From Notospermus geniculatus (lineage: Eukaryota > Nemertea > Pilidiophora > Heteronemertea > Lineidae), in assembly GCA_002633025.1 (NCBI GenBank), contig NMRB01000130.1, positions 173,452 to 237,451 of the forward strand: a DNA stretch of 64,000 nt. The letters run 5' to 3'. Positions within the stretch are counted from its first letter, which is position 1. Every line of letters starts with the position of its first letter. The notes beneath the pieces were generated by a model. That model saw only the letters and a program-made list of their open reading frames with translations, was not told where the DNA came from and did no database searches. Of this stretch, positions 13,839-24,952 are shown piece after piece. The position numbers were made by a program, and so were the translations under genes.

Positions 13839-14699
13839 AACTGAAAGTCGATTGTGGAGATTCTGCTCAAATATAACTCAACAAAAATTCTAATCAAGGC
13901 AAGAAGCACATGCCAGCTTTTTTCAAATCACGACTAGATATATAAGGCCGTTATCTTCTAGTTTCGTTGCCAAGATGGAACGTGCTCCACATTTTGAGAG
14001 CAAAATACGATAATTACTTTATCGCTGTCATGTTACATCCGGGTGATCAGGATCGTCTCTTTCTCCACGATTCATTGACTTTCCATCAATGAAACGACAG
14101 GTCTGAAATGCGACGTGATCCAAGATGTCTGATTATGGTGTCAGTCATGTGACTAATTCTACACAATTAAATGTTACCGTGTTCAGTATTTGTGTAGTTT
14201 CGAAGATTTATTGCCCTTCGCCGGTTCGACCGCATCAAACTGATTCAATCGATGTCACATGATTGATAATAAAATTATTTCAGACGTGCCGAATGTGTGA
14301 TCTTTTGAATAACACTTTGGTCTTTTTCTCAAATTGCACGACTGAATTCCATAACGATTGCTGTGATTGCGCTTCGCCATTCTGTGCCTGTAGAATGAGG
14401 ATTTTTTTGGTTTCATTGAAAAGTTTGTGTTGTCTTTTCCAGTATGTCAGCCAAAGCAACGGAGTCATAACATTGCTTATTCGTTTTTTAGGAGAAAGCT
14501 TCGTTGACAAGATAACCTTCCATGACTATGGCTATGAATGTAATTTGGGGTAATGATATTTGAACGTAACTTGTTCATGAAACCTTGTATGAAATGCTAG
14601 TTAAAATGTGGAGAATTTACTAAGGGCAATCAATGTGGGTGTGCACCTATATGTCAAACTAAATTTCAATTTAGGAAACCTAAAAAGCACTAAGCTACG

Positions 14700-14916
14700 T
14701 GTACACTGGCAATATTTTTCCAACATTTGAACAACATTCCTAGTGAGCAACACAATTCTTTGAGTCCTGTATACACTAGTTAACAAATCAGAGGCACATT
14801 TTGAACATGTTGGAAAACTCCCCTTTCAATGTTCACACAAGAACATTTGTCCAAAAAAATCTTGTTGCTCTGAATGTTAAAAAATGTTTGGAAATATTTT
14901 GCCTGTTTATAGCCAG
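14700..14916. repeat. Diverged inverted-repeat element
   Basis: A left block CTGGCAATATTTTTCCAACA and a right block whose reverse complement is CAGGCAAAATATTTCCAAAC form arms of roughly 50-60 bases, then AACATT and GAGCAACA words in both arms. They match at perhaps three quarters of positions. This is an old hairpin element at most; the boundaries are approximate. Confidence 0.45.
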
Positions 14917-16459
14917 CATCCGAAATGTTCGGGGAAAATATTTATATACCCTTTAGACCGTATTGTTGTCATAGAACTTTTAACTACCCTCATGAAATAT
15001 TTCGGGGTACGTATTTGCAACTTCTGTGATCTATTGTTGGGGTCTAGATAAATAATCTGCATTTACTGAGGCCTAGCCCCGGAATTCATACCTGACTAAT
15101 CGACCAAAAGTGCAACCGACTCATGCATGTATCATTTCATATACTATAAGTACAAGGAAAAGTTTGAAGTGTATTCCACAAAACTTTTCTCGAAAACAAG
15201 TATGCTCGATATGATCTTGTGTTAGGTATAGCTTCGGGGTCATCTCGTCAAAGATCCAAGAAAAGCTGTAGTTTACCCTGGTATATATAGGTATTGTTCA
15301 CTTTACTGCTGATGCTATCACTACAACTTGCTCTCGGAAAACCAAGATTGAACAACTCTGTAGAAGTTCTTAAAAGGTCTGTCTGTGTGACTGTTAGCAT
15401 TCCCCTTTATCCCGTCGATGCCTTGTGCCCTTTCAAAACGTAAACGATGTCCTGTAGGCCCACACACAGTAAGCGGTTCTCCTGAGTTTTGCTTTGGAAA
15501 CTGAAAACTAAGCCAACTTCGATTGGTTATACTGCAGAAAAAGTTCAGTATAGGTCTTTTTTCTTAGGGCTTAATTGTGGAAATAGCGCTCAAAATGTTA
15601 TGCCTGGGGTGTGGTTTTCTGCTTGCAGAACTGCTATCAATACAACCCACCTTTTTGTCAGTTTTGGATTCTACTCCTGCAGTTGCCTGCCAATCTTTTA
15701 GTTCAACAGCTTGAAAGCTGAGTCAGAAACGAAACCCCAGGAAACAGTTATTGGGATTGTCATCGCCTTTTTCTGATACTACAGGTGGCATGTTCCACAT
15801 AAAACCCCAGGATAGCAACAACTAAGTTTCATTCCCTATGAAAGATAGCATAACTTGCCAGATGAAACCATTGGAAAACGGATTAAAGTCGGAGATTTTC
15901 ACCCAGGTGCAACAATGGGAATTGGAAGCCGAATATGATAGCAGTTGTGATGGCAATTCGAAACACAGAGATTGATAAAATTTCCCAAAGCATGGATTAA
16001 ATACTATATCTTCTCTACATCCAATTAAACGAGAGCGGCGGAGACAATAGGGGTTTAGGAACAGCAAGATTTACACCTCAGCTTCAAAGCGTTGCTACGA
16101 CTACGAAGCATTCCATAAAGATGAGATGTTGTATTGGTACGTTAAAGAGGCAGTGAGAAATATGGAATCATGAAAAGGAAATTCGGTATGTCCTGTTCCA
16201 CGGCATTCAAGCCAAAAGGGTTGGACGTTCGTAATGAAATTGGTCAACTTAGTTGACCTAATTCTTTTTTTACATTGTACTTCTGTAAAAAAATGGCAAG
16301 GTTAAAAATCAAACCAATTCACAACTTATTCGTTTTAATTCCACCGTACGTAATGTTTAGTAAAAAGTTGCTTTTTTTATATAGGCCTATATGGCTCTGA
16401 GTCATTATTATCAAGTTTAAAATGATATGTCTACATCGTGGCAAAACGGAAATAGTATC
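14917..16459. other. Non-coding stretch
   Basis: No gene, RNA or repeat with definable ends was recognised. Confidence 0.4.
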
Positions 16460-16467
16460 TATACCAG

Positions 16468-16814
16468 AATCGTATTTAATACAATTCTGTCAATGAATGA
16501 AGTGCTCCATAAACAACGATATTATACAGAGTATTTAATACAATCCTGTTATTAGTGATGTCAGTGAAGTGCTCCATAAACAACGATATTATACAGAGTA
16601 TTTAATACAATTCTGTTATTAGTGATGTCAGTGAAGTGCTCCATAAACAACGATATTATACAGAGTATTTAATACAATTCTGTTATTAGTGATGTCAGTG
16701 AAGTGCTCCATAAACAATGATATTATACAGAGTATTTAATACAATTCTGTTATTAGTGAGGTCAGTGAAGTGCTCCATAAACAACGATCTTATTTCTCTA
16801 CAGAGTATTTAATA
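16468..16814. repeat. 67-bp tandem satellite, about five units
   Basis: AGTGCTCCATAAACAA begins at 16501, 16568, 16635, 16702 and 16769, an exact 67-base period. Each unit also carries CAGAGTATTTAATACAAT and CTGTTATTAGTGATGTC. Inner units are almost identical. The last unit changes to a form ending GGGCATTCAT. Related units occur at about 18430-18560 and within 26461-29173. Confidence 0.9.
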
Positions 16815-16830
16815 AAAATCGGGCATTCAT

Positions 16831-16992
16831 AATGGGGACGCTAGCTCAACAGAGGGCAGCACACCGAAACCCGGTCCTAATACAATGGACTCCTTTTGTG
16901 TGGGAAATTGATCAGGACCATGATGCCAGTTTCATTTCAATAGTTTTAACCACTAGTGACACCTATTGAAAAAGTCGGCTACCGTCCCCATT
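16831..16992. mobile_element. Short inverted-repeat element, AATGGGGACG ends (162 bp)
   Basis: The left end AATGGGGACGCTAGC and right end GCTACCGTCCCCATT are inverse of each other apart from a single-base indel. There is no coding capacity. It begins 17 bases after the 67-bp satellite, so the two may be parts of one larger non-autonomous element. Confidence 0.65.
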
Positions 16993-19900
16993 AAACTCAC
17001 TTTTCTATGAAAAATCCAGCAACACTCGTTTCGGTTTAGGCCTACATGTAACCATCTTGCAGCAGGCGATATTTTTGGCGCCAACCATCTCCTGAAATAC
17101 ATGACGTCATGGAACTGAAGTCCAATTTTGTATTTCGTACTTCGTGTTTCGTCAGATTTGCGAAACCTCCCTATTATTCAAACACTACAGAACGAAAAAG
17201 GAAACTCCTTGTCACCTGGCTCCTGCTTGTCACTTGTAGTATATATGGACCTGTCGATGCTTTGAGTTCTGATCTGCACCGTGCATCTCTGATTCACTAC
17301 ATATATGACCCATCCGTACTTTACTCATCGAATATCAAATTTGTCCTCTATGCTACTCGGTCTATCCAGGATCAGTGGCAGTGTGTCAGCTCTCGAGATT
17401 ACGATGTGACAAGATGAGATGTGACATCCGACCATCTAGTAGGAGGATGTTGCTTTTCTCCAACACCTCAAATCATGTCGCCTTTAAAGCCCCGCTGTTT
17501 TGAATTTTACGGTATTTTCAAAGTGTTACGAAAAAGCAAGAAGAGATCTCATAGCCTCGTGAGGATCCCCAAAATGCTTGCCTGATACAAACTTCAAAGA
17601 ATCAAGATCTGGTTTTCAGCACGCATTGAAAAACTGCAGGCAGAGCTCTAATGTATTCAGATGGAGCGGGGCACATTTTACACGACACTGACGTCGGTGA
17701 ACGTAAGCAATTTCTGAATTGAATACAGTGTGGCTTTAATAGTAGTGCACTTCCTAAAAGGTGATTGTCGATTCTGTATGAAAAGGGAAAAATATTTTTT
17801 TCGACACGTTTTTTAATATGAACTATTTGTGGGAAACCTAGGGGAGGCAACAAGACTCTCCAGAATTCAAAATATCGTGGATTTATTTTTATCTTTCAGT
17901 GGAATCTACTCAAAAGTGTGTTTCCCTTTCATCTGTTTGTTTGAAGAAATTGGTCATTGCCGAAATGAAAAAAAAATCACTGCATTTTCAGACATGCGCC
18001 ATCAAAAGCGCTGAGGACCGACACGACAAGTTTGCGTTAATTACCCTAGTACTTGAGTAACCACCATCCTGTAACATCTAATTAACTTAAGTGCTGCGCG
18101 TTATCTGCCATGGTGTTTTTAATAATTGCCTGACGCTGTCGCTGGCCGTGAGCAGCGTGCAGATGGGACATAATGCACCATAACAGCCTGATGACAAAAG
18201 CGAAAGGAACACAGAAAGGTAAAACGGTCAAAAATTCTCGTCACATAATTTTTTACGGTGTCTGTATCTTTTCTGGATGAATAGCTGAGGTTTCTATGAA
18301 TTGCTATGAAAGGTGCAGTGGATGCCATCAAATAAACATCTATTATTTGTCAGATTCACACATTTGCCTTAAGCTTAAATAATTTTTCTCAGAAAAGTGA
18401 CACGACCAAAATGCTTTTGTTAGACTAGATGCTCTGTACAAAAATAATGTTGTTTGTGGAGCACTTCATTAACCTCACTAATAACAGAACTGTATGTAAT
18501 TGAGCCACTATTATCAGATCATGGAGGCATCTTGTCGAGTATAACAACGATGATCCTGTAAAATGAATATGAAGCAACTGAAGTAAGGCGAACTGAATCC
18601 AGCAGTTTTAAGACGAAGGGGACTTAATACAGTATAAAGTAATCAGTCCAACAGAGAAACACCATATCACTGCATTAGTTAATCACCTAAATTGGGAATT
18701 CTATATTTTGTATACAACAGTTTATAACATTTTGCTGAACACATCATTCCTTGAGGGAGAAAAATTATTGTGTATAGGAGATGTATTAAAAAACGAGAGA
18801 AAAAAACAGAACAGCAATGGAGGCTCGTTTTTAATAGACAATGTGGCACCTTAGTTTTTTTCTCATGACGATATAAATCTGTGTCTTTAGACACGAGGGA
18901 AGCAGGCTTTGTCGAACTAATTTAAAAGGATTCTGCATGCACAGGCCTATTGTTACAAATGATGGTAGCGAATAATTATTTTTCGATCCTGACGATTTGC
19001 TGAAGAATAGTCCATTGTTACACGAGATTTCGTCTCCAGAATTTTACAGGCTTTTTCCAGCCATATCAATAATTTGCCTTTTCGCCATCCAAACAATTCT
19101 GTTGCAATTTGTATGGGCGGCGCGAAATATCCCAAGTCGAGGTATCTTTGCTTTTAAAAGAAATGCTCAACTTGCCATTTGACTTTTGTACTGACATTTA
19201 CCACTTTCCGATTGCGATTATTCCTCTTTTCAATCGTGATGGAAAAGTTTTTTCGTCTTTGAATACTGTGACGTTTCCATTTCTATGTTGTTCAGTTCAG
19301 GTCATTGCTCTCGTTAATTTCATCCAAGGCAAGAAGAGCAAACTGGCTTCGTTCGGCATTCTTTGAACATCTATACATGTATCATCTTTGTCTTATGTCG
19401 AATTCAAATACAAGCGCCACTGGGAAAGTAACAGTGTACAATACTGTGTGTTTAGCATTGTTATTTACGAAAATTTCTAGCACCCTGACAACAGATTAAG
19501 CATAAAGAAACAGAATTGCACAATAAATTCCATTAGTCTTTAGGAAGAGATGTCTGTTTGTTTTTCTATCCGATGTCAATCCTCTTTAGGTCTTTCGGAT
19601 ACACTGTTTAAAAATGGGAGAAAATGTCAAACCGAGATTATGACAAGACGTTGGCTTCCTTTCTTGTTTGGTCCCTCCATAAAGAGAAGCTGACATCTTC
19701 AATTACAATGAATATTTTTGCTGTTCCAAATGGCTATGATATCACTCTACGACTGACAAACATTTGGTCAAAAAGTATCGGCTCGTTTTCAAATATACAC
19801 AAAAATGTACTTTTCAGAATTCAAATTTCCCGCTCTTTTAGTGATGTCACACAGAATGTGTGAAAAGAGCGGGAATTTTGAATTCGAAAATTACGTTTTG

Positions 19901-20096
19901 GTGTTTATTTTAGAAATTAGGGGTGGAGGTCTTCAACTGACACTACTGTGAGACCTGAAGTGATACCATGAGGCATTTGGAACTGTAGATAGCTCAATTT
20001 GGTTGGCAAACATGTCGATTCACCGTTTTAAATCAGGAATGTTTGTCTTCAATCTGATTGTTTTAAAAGTGCCAATGTGTATGCACCTCATTCTCT
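16993..20096. other. Non-coding stretch with satellite fragment and small palindrome
   Basis: No gene was supported. About 18430-18560 carries, on the opposite strand, a fragment of the same family as the 67-bp satellite (words CTCTGTACAAAAATAA, GGAGCACTTCATTAACCTC, CTAATAACAGAACTG). About 19812-19892 holds a near-perfect hairpin with GAATTCAAA and CCCGCTCTTTT arms around TGATGTCACACAGAATGTG. Confidence 0.45.
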
Positions 20097-20272
20097 GATA
20101 GTAAAAGTAAAGTCGTCTCCGAATTTTGCAATTTTTCGACTCCAACCGGGGTCTTCCTCAGAGAGATCCCAGATTCACTTCTGGGATCTCTAGGCCTACT
20201 GGAAAGTGCCTGAGGAAGACCCCAGTTGGGGTCGAAAATTTGCGGAATTCAGAGACGACTTATTTTACTATC
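20097..20272. repeat. Palindromic element with GACCCC core arms (176 bp)
   Basis: The outer words GATAGTAAAAGTAAAGTCG and ACGACTTATTTTACTATC are inverse with small gaps. Further in, TTTTTCGACTCCAACCGGGG faces CCAGTTGGGGTCGAAAA, and GTCTTCCTCAG faces CTGAGGAAGAC. The loop contains its own small hairpin (GATCCCAGA / TCTGGGATC). Confidence 0.8.
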
Positions 20273-22128
20273 ATTTTGTGTGTCGTTTTTTGTGCTCTGT
20301 GTTGGATATCACCTCACTCTCTGATATCATTAAGGAAAACCTGCTTTCTCCTATTTAACCACGTCCTGCGCCATCAATAGCATTGTGCGGAGATGAAAGA
20401 ATATCACTTGTCTTCAGCGGCAGCCAGAACCTCTTAGACCAGCATGTTCCTGTGTTATGAACTCCTTAGTTTTCTTCTGACATTTTCTGACAAAAGTGAC
20501 AGCAACGTTTCTTCTAGAACCTAAGGCATCATCATCCAACTTACCCAATCTCAAAAGAGCAAGAAATGCCTGTAGCAGGTATTGTCTGCTATATCTCGCA
20601 AAACGTCCTATTATAGTGCGAATGAATGGCCAAGTCAGACATCGACGCTGATAAAGATATCTTTCTCATCCAGGTAATTTACCCGGTCAAGAAAAGATCC
20701 ACGCCGCAGTCGACGCTTCACATTTTGACACTGATCAAATCAGGTTCGACCGTTCTCTTTTGCCCGGGGCTATTCCCAGGAGAGAGCGGCTTTATTGCCA
20801 TGCGTTTATCTCATCAGCGAACGGAAACTGGCACTTCGGGCGAATTGGTCCACTTTGTGCTGTACACTCTAGAGTAATCATTGGTCACGTGGGTAATGAC
20901 GTCGCTTTGGCTACTCTCGCGGTAAAATATTTATTTTGGAATATAATCTTTTTGGTCGGGTTACAAAATAACCGTTTACTGCTGTATCGTAAAATCAAAA
21001 TATGCTGGGGCACCGGGATGAATATAAGACATTAATGGTTAATAAAATCATGACGTTGGAGGAAGTTGTGTTGGACTGTGTCTTTTGTAGGCATGTTTAC
21101 CTCGACACGACAGCCACAACTGACGACGACGGTGGCGCCATGAGACGTCAGTTCACAGAAACAAAAAGTTATTGTTTGTCAGAATTCCTGGTTAAATTGG
21201 ACTTCAATAAAAAATGTGAGGTTCAACTGGCAACCAATGCCACATCTGATCAATTCGTACCGAAGTCTTCAATTCGTTGATGTTTTCTTTCACATGCGAA
21301 GCAACCGCAGGTGATATTCCCCGAGTTAGTATGTTTGATTTTATGTTTCATTCCTTTATGACAATACTCATTTTTAGCTCACCTGGGTGAGCTAATACCA
21401 TACCGACTGTCCTTGGTTCGTCGTCCATCGTCATCAACAATTATCTTTGATCAAGGTACATTTCTAAACCTTTAGACTTATTGACTTCCGATTTGCACAC
21501 ATGTACATGTACCTAGGGTACAAAGGGCTCCAAAGATCAGTTTTCGCGGAAATCTGCGATTGTATTCTGCCACCAGGTGGCAAAAACCGAAAACATTTAA
21601 AGTGGGAATTCACCTTATGCGTTCGTTTATCGGATTCCTATTTTTATTATAGGTACATGTACATATCCAACAAGGATATATATTAAACGTATGATATGAG
21701 TTTTTGATTTCACCTTCTTTTCAATGTCACCAAAATCATAGTTCAAAATTTTGTTGTTAGGTTGCTCGTTTCGTGGCTATTTGACCTAGAGTGTTCTAAT
21801 TTGCAGTGATAATGTACATTACATTGTAAAAGTAACCACCAATCGCTGAAATTCGAAATCGCTCTCCTAATCATTCACGTAGAGCCCCATATTCCTGGCC
21901 CTCAAACCTCCACTGATGCCCGAGGCTATTATATATTGAACTGGAAATCATCGTTTAATTCGAGCTCATACCGGTGGAATTTCGCTTCGGAAAAACAATT
22001 ACTTGTGTCTTACAACTTTTCACTCTTCATTAATTGAATCATTACGAGTATGTTAGCAGACTCCCAGAGGTATCTGCACATTAGTGGATGGGGTTCATAG
22101 ACTAGTAGTACAGGTTAGGCTAGTTCAG
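20273..22128. other. Non-coding stretch with a possible dispersed repeat end
   Basis: No gene was supported. From 21374 the text TTTTTAGCTCACCTGGGTGA followed by GCTAATACCATACC and a GTCGTCCATCGTCATCAACAA tract resembles the start of a dispersed repeat that is frequent in marine invertebrate genomes. The other end was not found. Confidence 0.4.
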
Positions 22129-22133
22129 TAATA

Positions 22134-22435
22134 CCATAAAGGAATCAAGCATAAAGGTTCAACTTACAAATTTAGCATTTGATAGATGTGGACAGTATCC
22201 CTTTAAACCTCAACAGATTTGCACTTTGACTCTTCCATATGATAGGCAAGACCCTTCTGCATGTTTTGTGCAAATTTTGTTGAATTCAGACAACTATAGA
22301 AAAACGTTGAAGCTCCTGCCTATTATGTAAAGCAAAAACTCAGGCAGTGAGAGACATCTGGTGGCAACACATGAAGTGTATCCCTCAGTTACTTCATCGT
22401 TCGCAGTTAAACCTTTATGTTTGATTCCTTTATGG
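22134..22435. mobile_element. CCATAAAGG MITE with 5-bp target duplication (302 bp)
   Basis: The element starts CCATAAAGGAATCAAGCATA and ends with the inverse (TTTGATTCCTTTATGG). It is flanked by identical TAATA at 22129-22133 and 22436-22440. The inverted repeats are about 30 bases. The interior includes GTGAGAGACATCTGGTGGCA and is shared, in inverse orientation, with the element at 24953-25765. The transposase family cannot be named from this. Confidence 0.85.
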
Positions 22436-22884
22436 TAATACCTATAGACGTACCTCGCAGAGGGGTGCAGTTATTAGTTTTAAACAGCACATATTTCTAA
22501 TTGCATTCGAAGGAATTATCCAAGCGTTAGTCTTCTCAGGGATAGCCAAAAGAAAAAAATTGCACAGGTTACCTAGCACCATTGGTATTGTCTCCAAGAT
22601 GTTATGTGGAAAGTATCTATGGAAACTTGACAGTTTTTGCGATGAAGGTTTACGAATCTCCGTATTTGGTTGTATTAACAGCGTGGTAACTACGAAGATA
22701 TAAGTTTACTGAAATACAAAAGCCAATATTGGCATATAGCCATGGCAAACCCAAGTTTCAGAGTTCTGTGTTAGTTCCATGAAAATAAGGTCCCTTGTTG
22801 TAGCCCTCAAGGCGGTCGATATATTTGTCAGATGAATTGTCGTAATTTAAAGCCTATAAAAATTTAGACCGATCTGACAATTTA

Positions 22885-23743
22885 CGAGGGTCGGATGAAA
22901 AGTTTTGAGCCTCACTATGATGCCCTTGGATAATACGATTCTATCCTAGTTATTTTTCAACATAGACCTCTTGGTGGTCCACACACTTCTGCCAGCGGTG
23001 CTGCACCGCCTGGATCCCTGCCGCGTAGAAGGTTTCCTCCTGCTCCTCAAAAAAGTCCACAACAGCTGATATCACGAAATTATCATCCTGAAAACGCTTT
23101 TCAGTCAATTGTTTTCTCATGTTTGGGAAAAGGTGGAAGTCCGATGGTGCCAAATCAGGAGAGTTTGGTGGGTGGTGCTTGATAAGTTTGAAGCCACAGT
23201 CTCGCACTGTAGCCATGGCAATGACTGACTTGTGAGGTGGGGCATTGTCCTGATGAAACAAAGACACCTTTTGTCATCTTTTCCGGGCGTTTAGCCTTAA
23301 TATAGCCTCGTGGAGCTGCTTCAGCAAGGTGGCGTCATACTCTCCATTTATGGTTTCGCCCTTTGGAAGGTAGTCCACAAACACAACCCCCTGGGTGCAG
23401 GCAAGGCCGACCAGGCATTGGGTCATCTTCAATGCTGTCTATTGAATTCTGCTGCCCACCTTTTAGCTGTGGCAAACGAAGGAGCATTATCTCCAAATGT
23501 ATCAATAATATCGGCATGGATTTCCGTGGGAGTTAACCCCTTCAAATTCAGGTACTTGTTTACAGAACGGTATACTCAGTTTTGTCCATTTTCAACATTA
23601 TTCATGACTTCCAAAATTCAAATTTGGAAACAAATGACGAAATACCTTGATACCTGAAAAGTAACCAGATAGTCATCTAAAGGGTTCTTTGATTTGGCAT
23701 CACTCCTTCTTAGTGAGGCTCAAAACTTTTCATCCGACCCTCG
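22885..23743 (-). mobile_element. Internally deleted mariner transposon (859 bp)
   Basis: The element is bounded by perfect 33-base terminal inverted repeats, 22885-22917 and 23711-23743, beginning CGAGGGTCGGATGAAAAG, with TA on each side (22883-22884, 23744-23745). Size, TIR style and the enclosed transposase relic identify Tc1/mariner, mariner branch. Full-length mariners are about 1.3 kb, so about 400 bases are missing. The transposase is on the minus strand. It sits 178 bases upstream of the first recognised exon of the CA10-like gene. Confidence 0.95.
22950..23561 (-). pseudogene. Broken mariner transposase (deletion, frameshifts, stop)
   Basis: Read on the minus strand, an N-terminal helix-turn-helix piece (motifs LKGLTPTEIHADIIDTFGD and KRWAAEF) is followed by a frameshift, the linker motif SIEDDPMPGRP, then a jump to the catalytic-domain motif VFVDYLPKGETINGEY in another frame. 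About 80-100 residues, including the first catalytic aspartate of the DD34D triad, are missing. The C-terminal half stays open for 105 codons (22950-23267) and keeps the second aspartate in HQDNAPPH and the third in SPDLAPSDFHLF. An in-frame TGA lies at 23274-23276. The protein cannot be functional; identification rests on these family motifs. Confidence 0.93.
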
Positions 23744-23921
23744 TATTACCTGACACAACTCAAGATAATGATGTTTCATGTGCTGTAAAAAATTTACATG
23801 CTCATTTTATCACTATGACAGTTTTTTAGAAATAATAGGCTTACATTTGCCTTGTCTTTGACATTTGTATTTTTCTCTTCATTTCAAAAACGTCAACCGT
23901 ATCGTGTCTCTCTCTTTGCAG

Positions 23922-23969
23922 GTCTTGGTTTTGATATGCAGGCATGGTGGTCATACGATGGCATAACAG
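23922..23969 (+). CDS. CA10: Carbonic anhydrase-related protein 10/11-like, exon (N-terminal part)
   Basis: This 48-base internal exon follows a pyrimidine-rich acceptor (TCTCTCTCTTTGCAG, ending 23921) and is followed by the donor GTACGT at 23970. Two bases complete a codon from an unseen upstream exon, then 15 codons read LGFDMQAWWSYDGIT, and one base is left over. WWSYDGITG is the start of the carbonic anhydrase fold. Catalytic members have H-W here, whereas W-W is the pattern of the CA10/CA11 (CARP X/XI) group and its insect relatives. Those proteins are secreted or surface-attached, catalytically inactive relatives; in vertebrates they bind neurexins. The exon phase fits the exon at 63125 exactly. 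The metal-binding histidine positions lie in later exons outside the window. An alternative acceptor at 23940-23941 is weaker. The upstream exon with signal peptide and start codon was not identified. Confidence 0.85.
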
Positions 23970-24087
23970 GTACGTTCTTAACATGATTGCACGAGCAGTG
24001 CAAAACGGGAAAAAATCACCGATGGTAGTTTTTTAAAAATTGCTATAGGCTGACTGTTAATGAAAGGTTAAAGGCAATATGATTGAC

Positions 24088-24239
24088 TAGGGAGATTAAG
24101 AAATCAAGCGATAAACGTTAACCTTACGATGACGTTATTTTTCATACTACACATTCACCAGATTTTATATTGCATTTTCGGTAGGAAAAACCGTTGTTGT
24201 TAGCGTTTACGTTTATCGTTTGATTTCTTAACCTCCCTA
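24088..24239. mobile_element. TAGGGAG palindromic MITE, copy 1 (152 bp)
   Basis: TAGGGAGATTAAGAAATCAA at the left is inverse to TTGATTTCTTAACCTCCCTA at the right, with arms continuing through GCGATAAACGTTAA / AGCGTTTACGTTTATC. The terminal TA pairs suggest a TA target. The loop CATACTACACATTCACCAG is shared, in the same orientation, with the copy at 62715-62861. It lies 118 bases downstream of the 23922-23969 exon. Confidence 0.88.
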
Positions 24240-24952
24240 ATACCTCACCAGACGTTCAACATTCAGAGAGTTTCCCGTCAAAAATGAATGTACATTTAAT
24301 ATACACGAGAATACAGTATATGAATTTCTTGTATCTTGAAAAATGTCATGTTTGTCCATCATATTGCCCCATAGCCTTTGACACCCACTAAAGGCAATTG
24401 TTTAAGTCTCAGTCAGCACAGCTCCTTCACATCAGTCTCAAGATCACCCCTGTTTGTCAGAAAGTTTCGCTAACCAAATTTTCCCTTCTGAACATTTCGT
24501 ATCCCCATCGAGTGGCGCCTAACACGATTCATTACAGAAACATTCCGAGTGAATTGGTGTTGAATTATCTCCACTCAAACTTTGATCTAGTGGGAGTCAG
24601 GGATTATGAGTTACTCGGAACAATGTCATGGTGCTTATCATGGAGAGAGGTTATTTCATTTGTAAATGGCGTGACTCAAGTACGAACATCTCCAAAAGCG
24701 TTTCAACAACATTTTCAAGGCTGTTTTACACAAAATGTATGTGTTTTTGGCATGATCGTCTGGCAGTGATTTGTGATGCTTGAGGGAAGCAAGTTCTGAT
24801 TTAAGCGATGTGATTTGTCTGCAGAGGGGAAGCGGTGTGGGTGATCGAGTGAACCCAGGAAACCAATATCCACGGCTAGTTTTATTGGCTCACCTTGGTG
24901 ACATACTGTGGCATATTTCATATGCAAGCCCCACCTCGTGACTTGGGTGAAA
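24240..24952. other. Intronic stretch, no feature recognised
   Basis: A 123-codon open frame (24398-24769) has no recognisable motif and no neighbouring splice signals that would make it an exon. I treat it as chance. Confidence 0.4.

Noticed and set aside
16468-16814. CRISPR array
   Set aside because: Units are contiguous 67-base satellites without unique spacers and the genome is eukaryotic.
17109-17238. Possible first exon of the CA10-like gene with a hydrophobic signal-like run (KRKLLVTWLLLVTC)
   Set aside because: The phase would fit the 23922 exon, but the only usable donor (GTATAT) is weak, the hydrophobic run is 30 residues from the start, and there is no family similarity. A second phase-compatible candidate ending at 7817 (donor GTATGG) is no better. 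The true first exon may lie outside the window.
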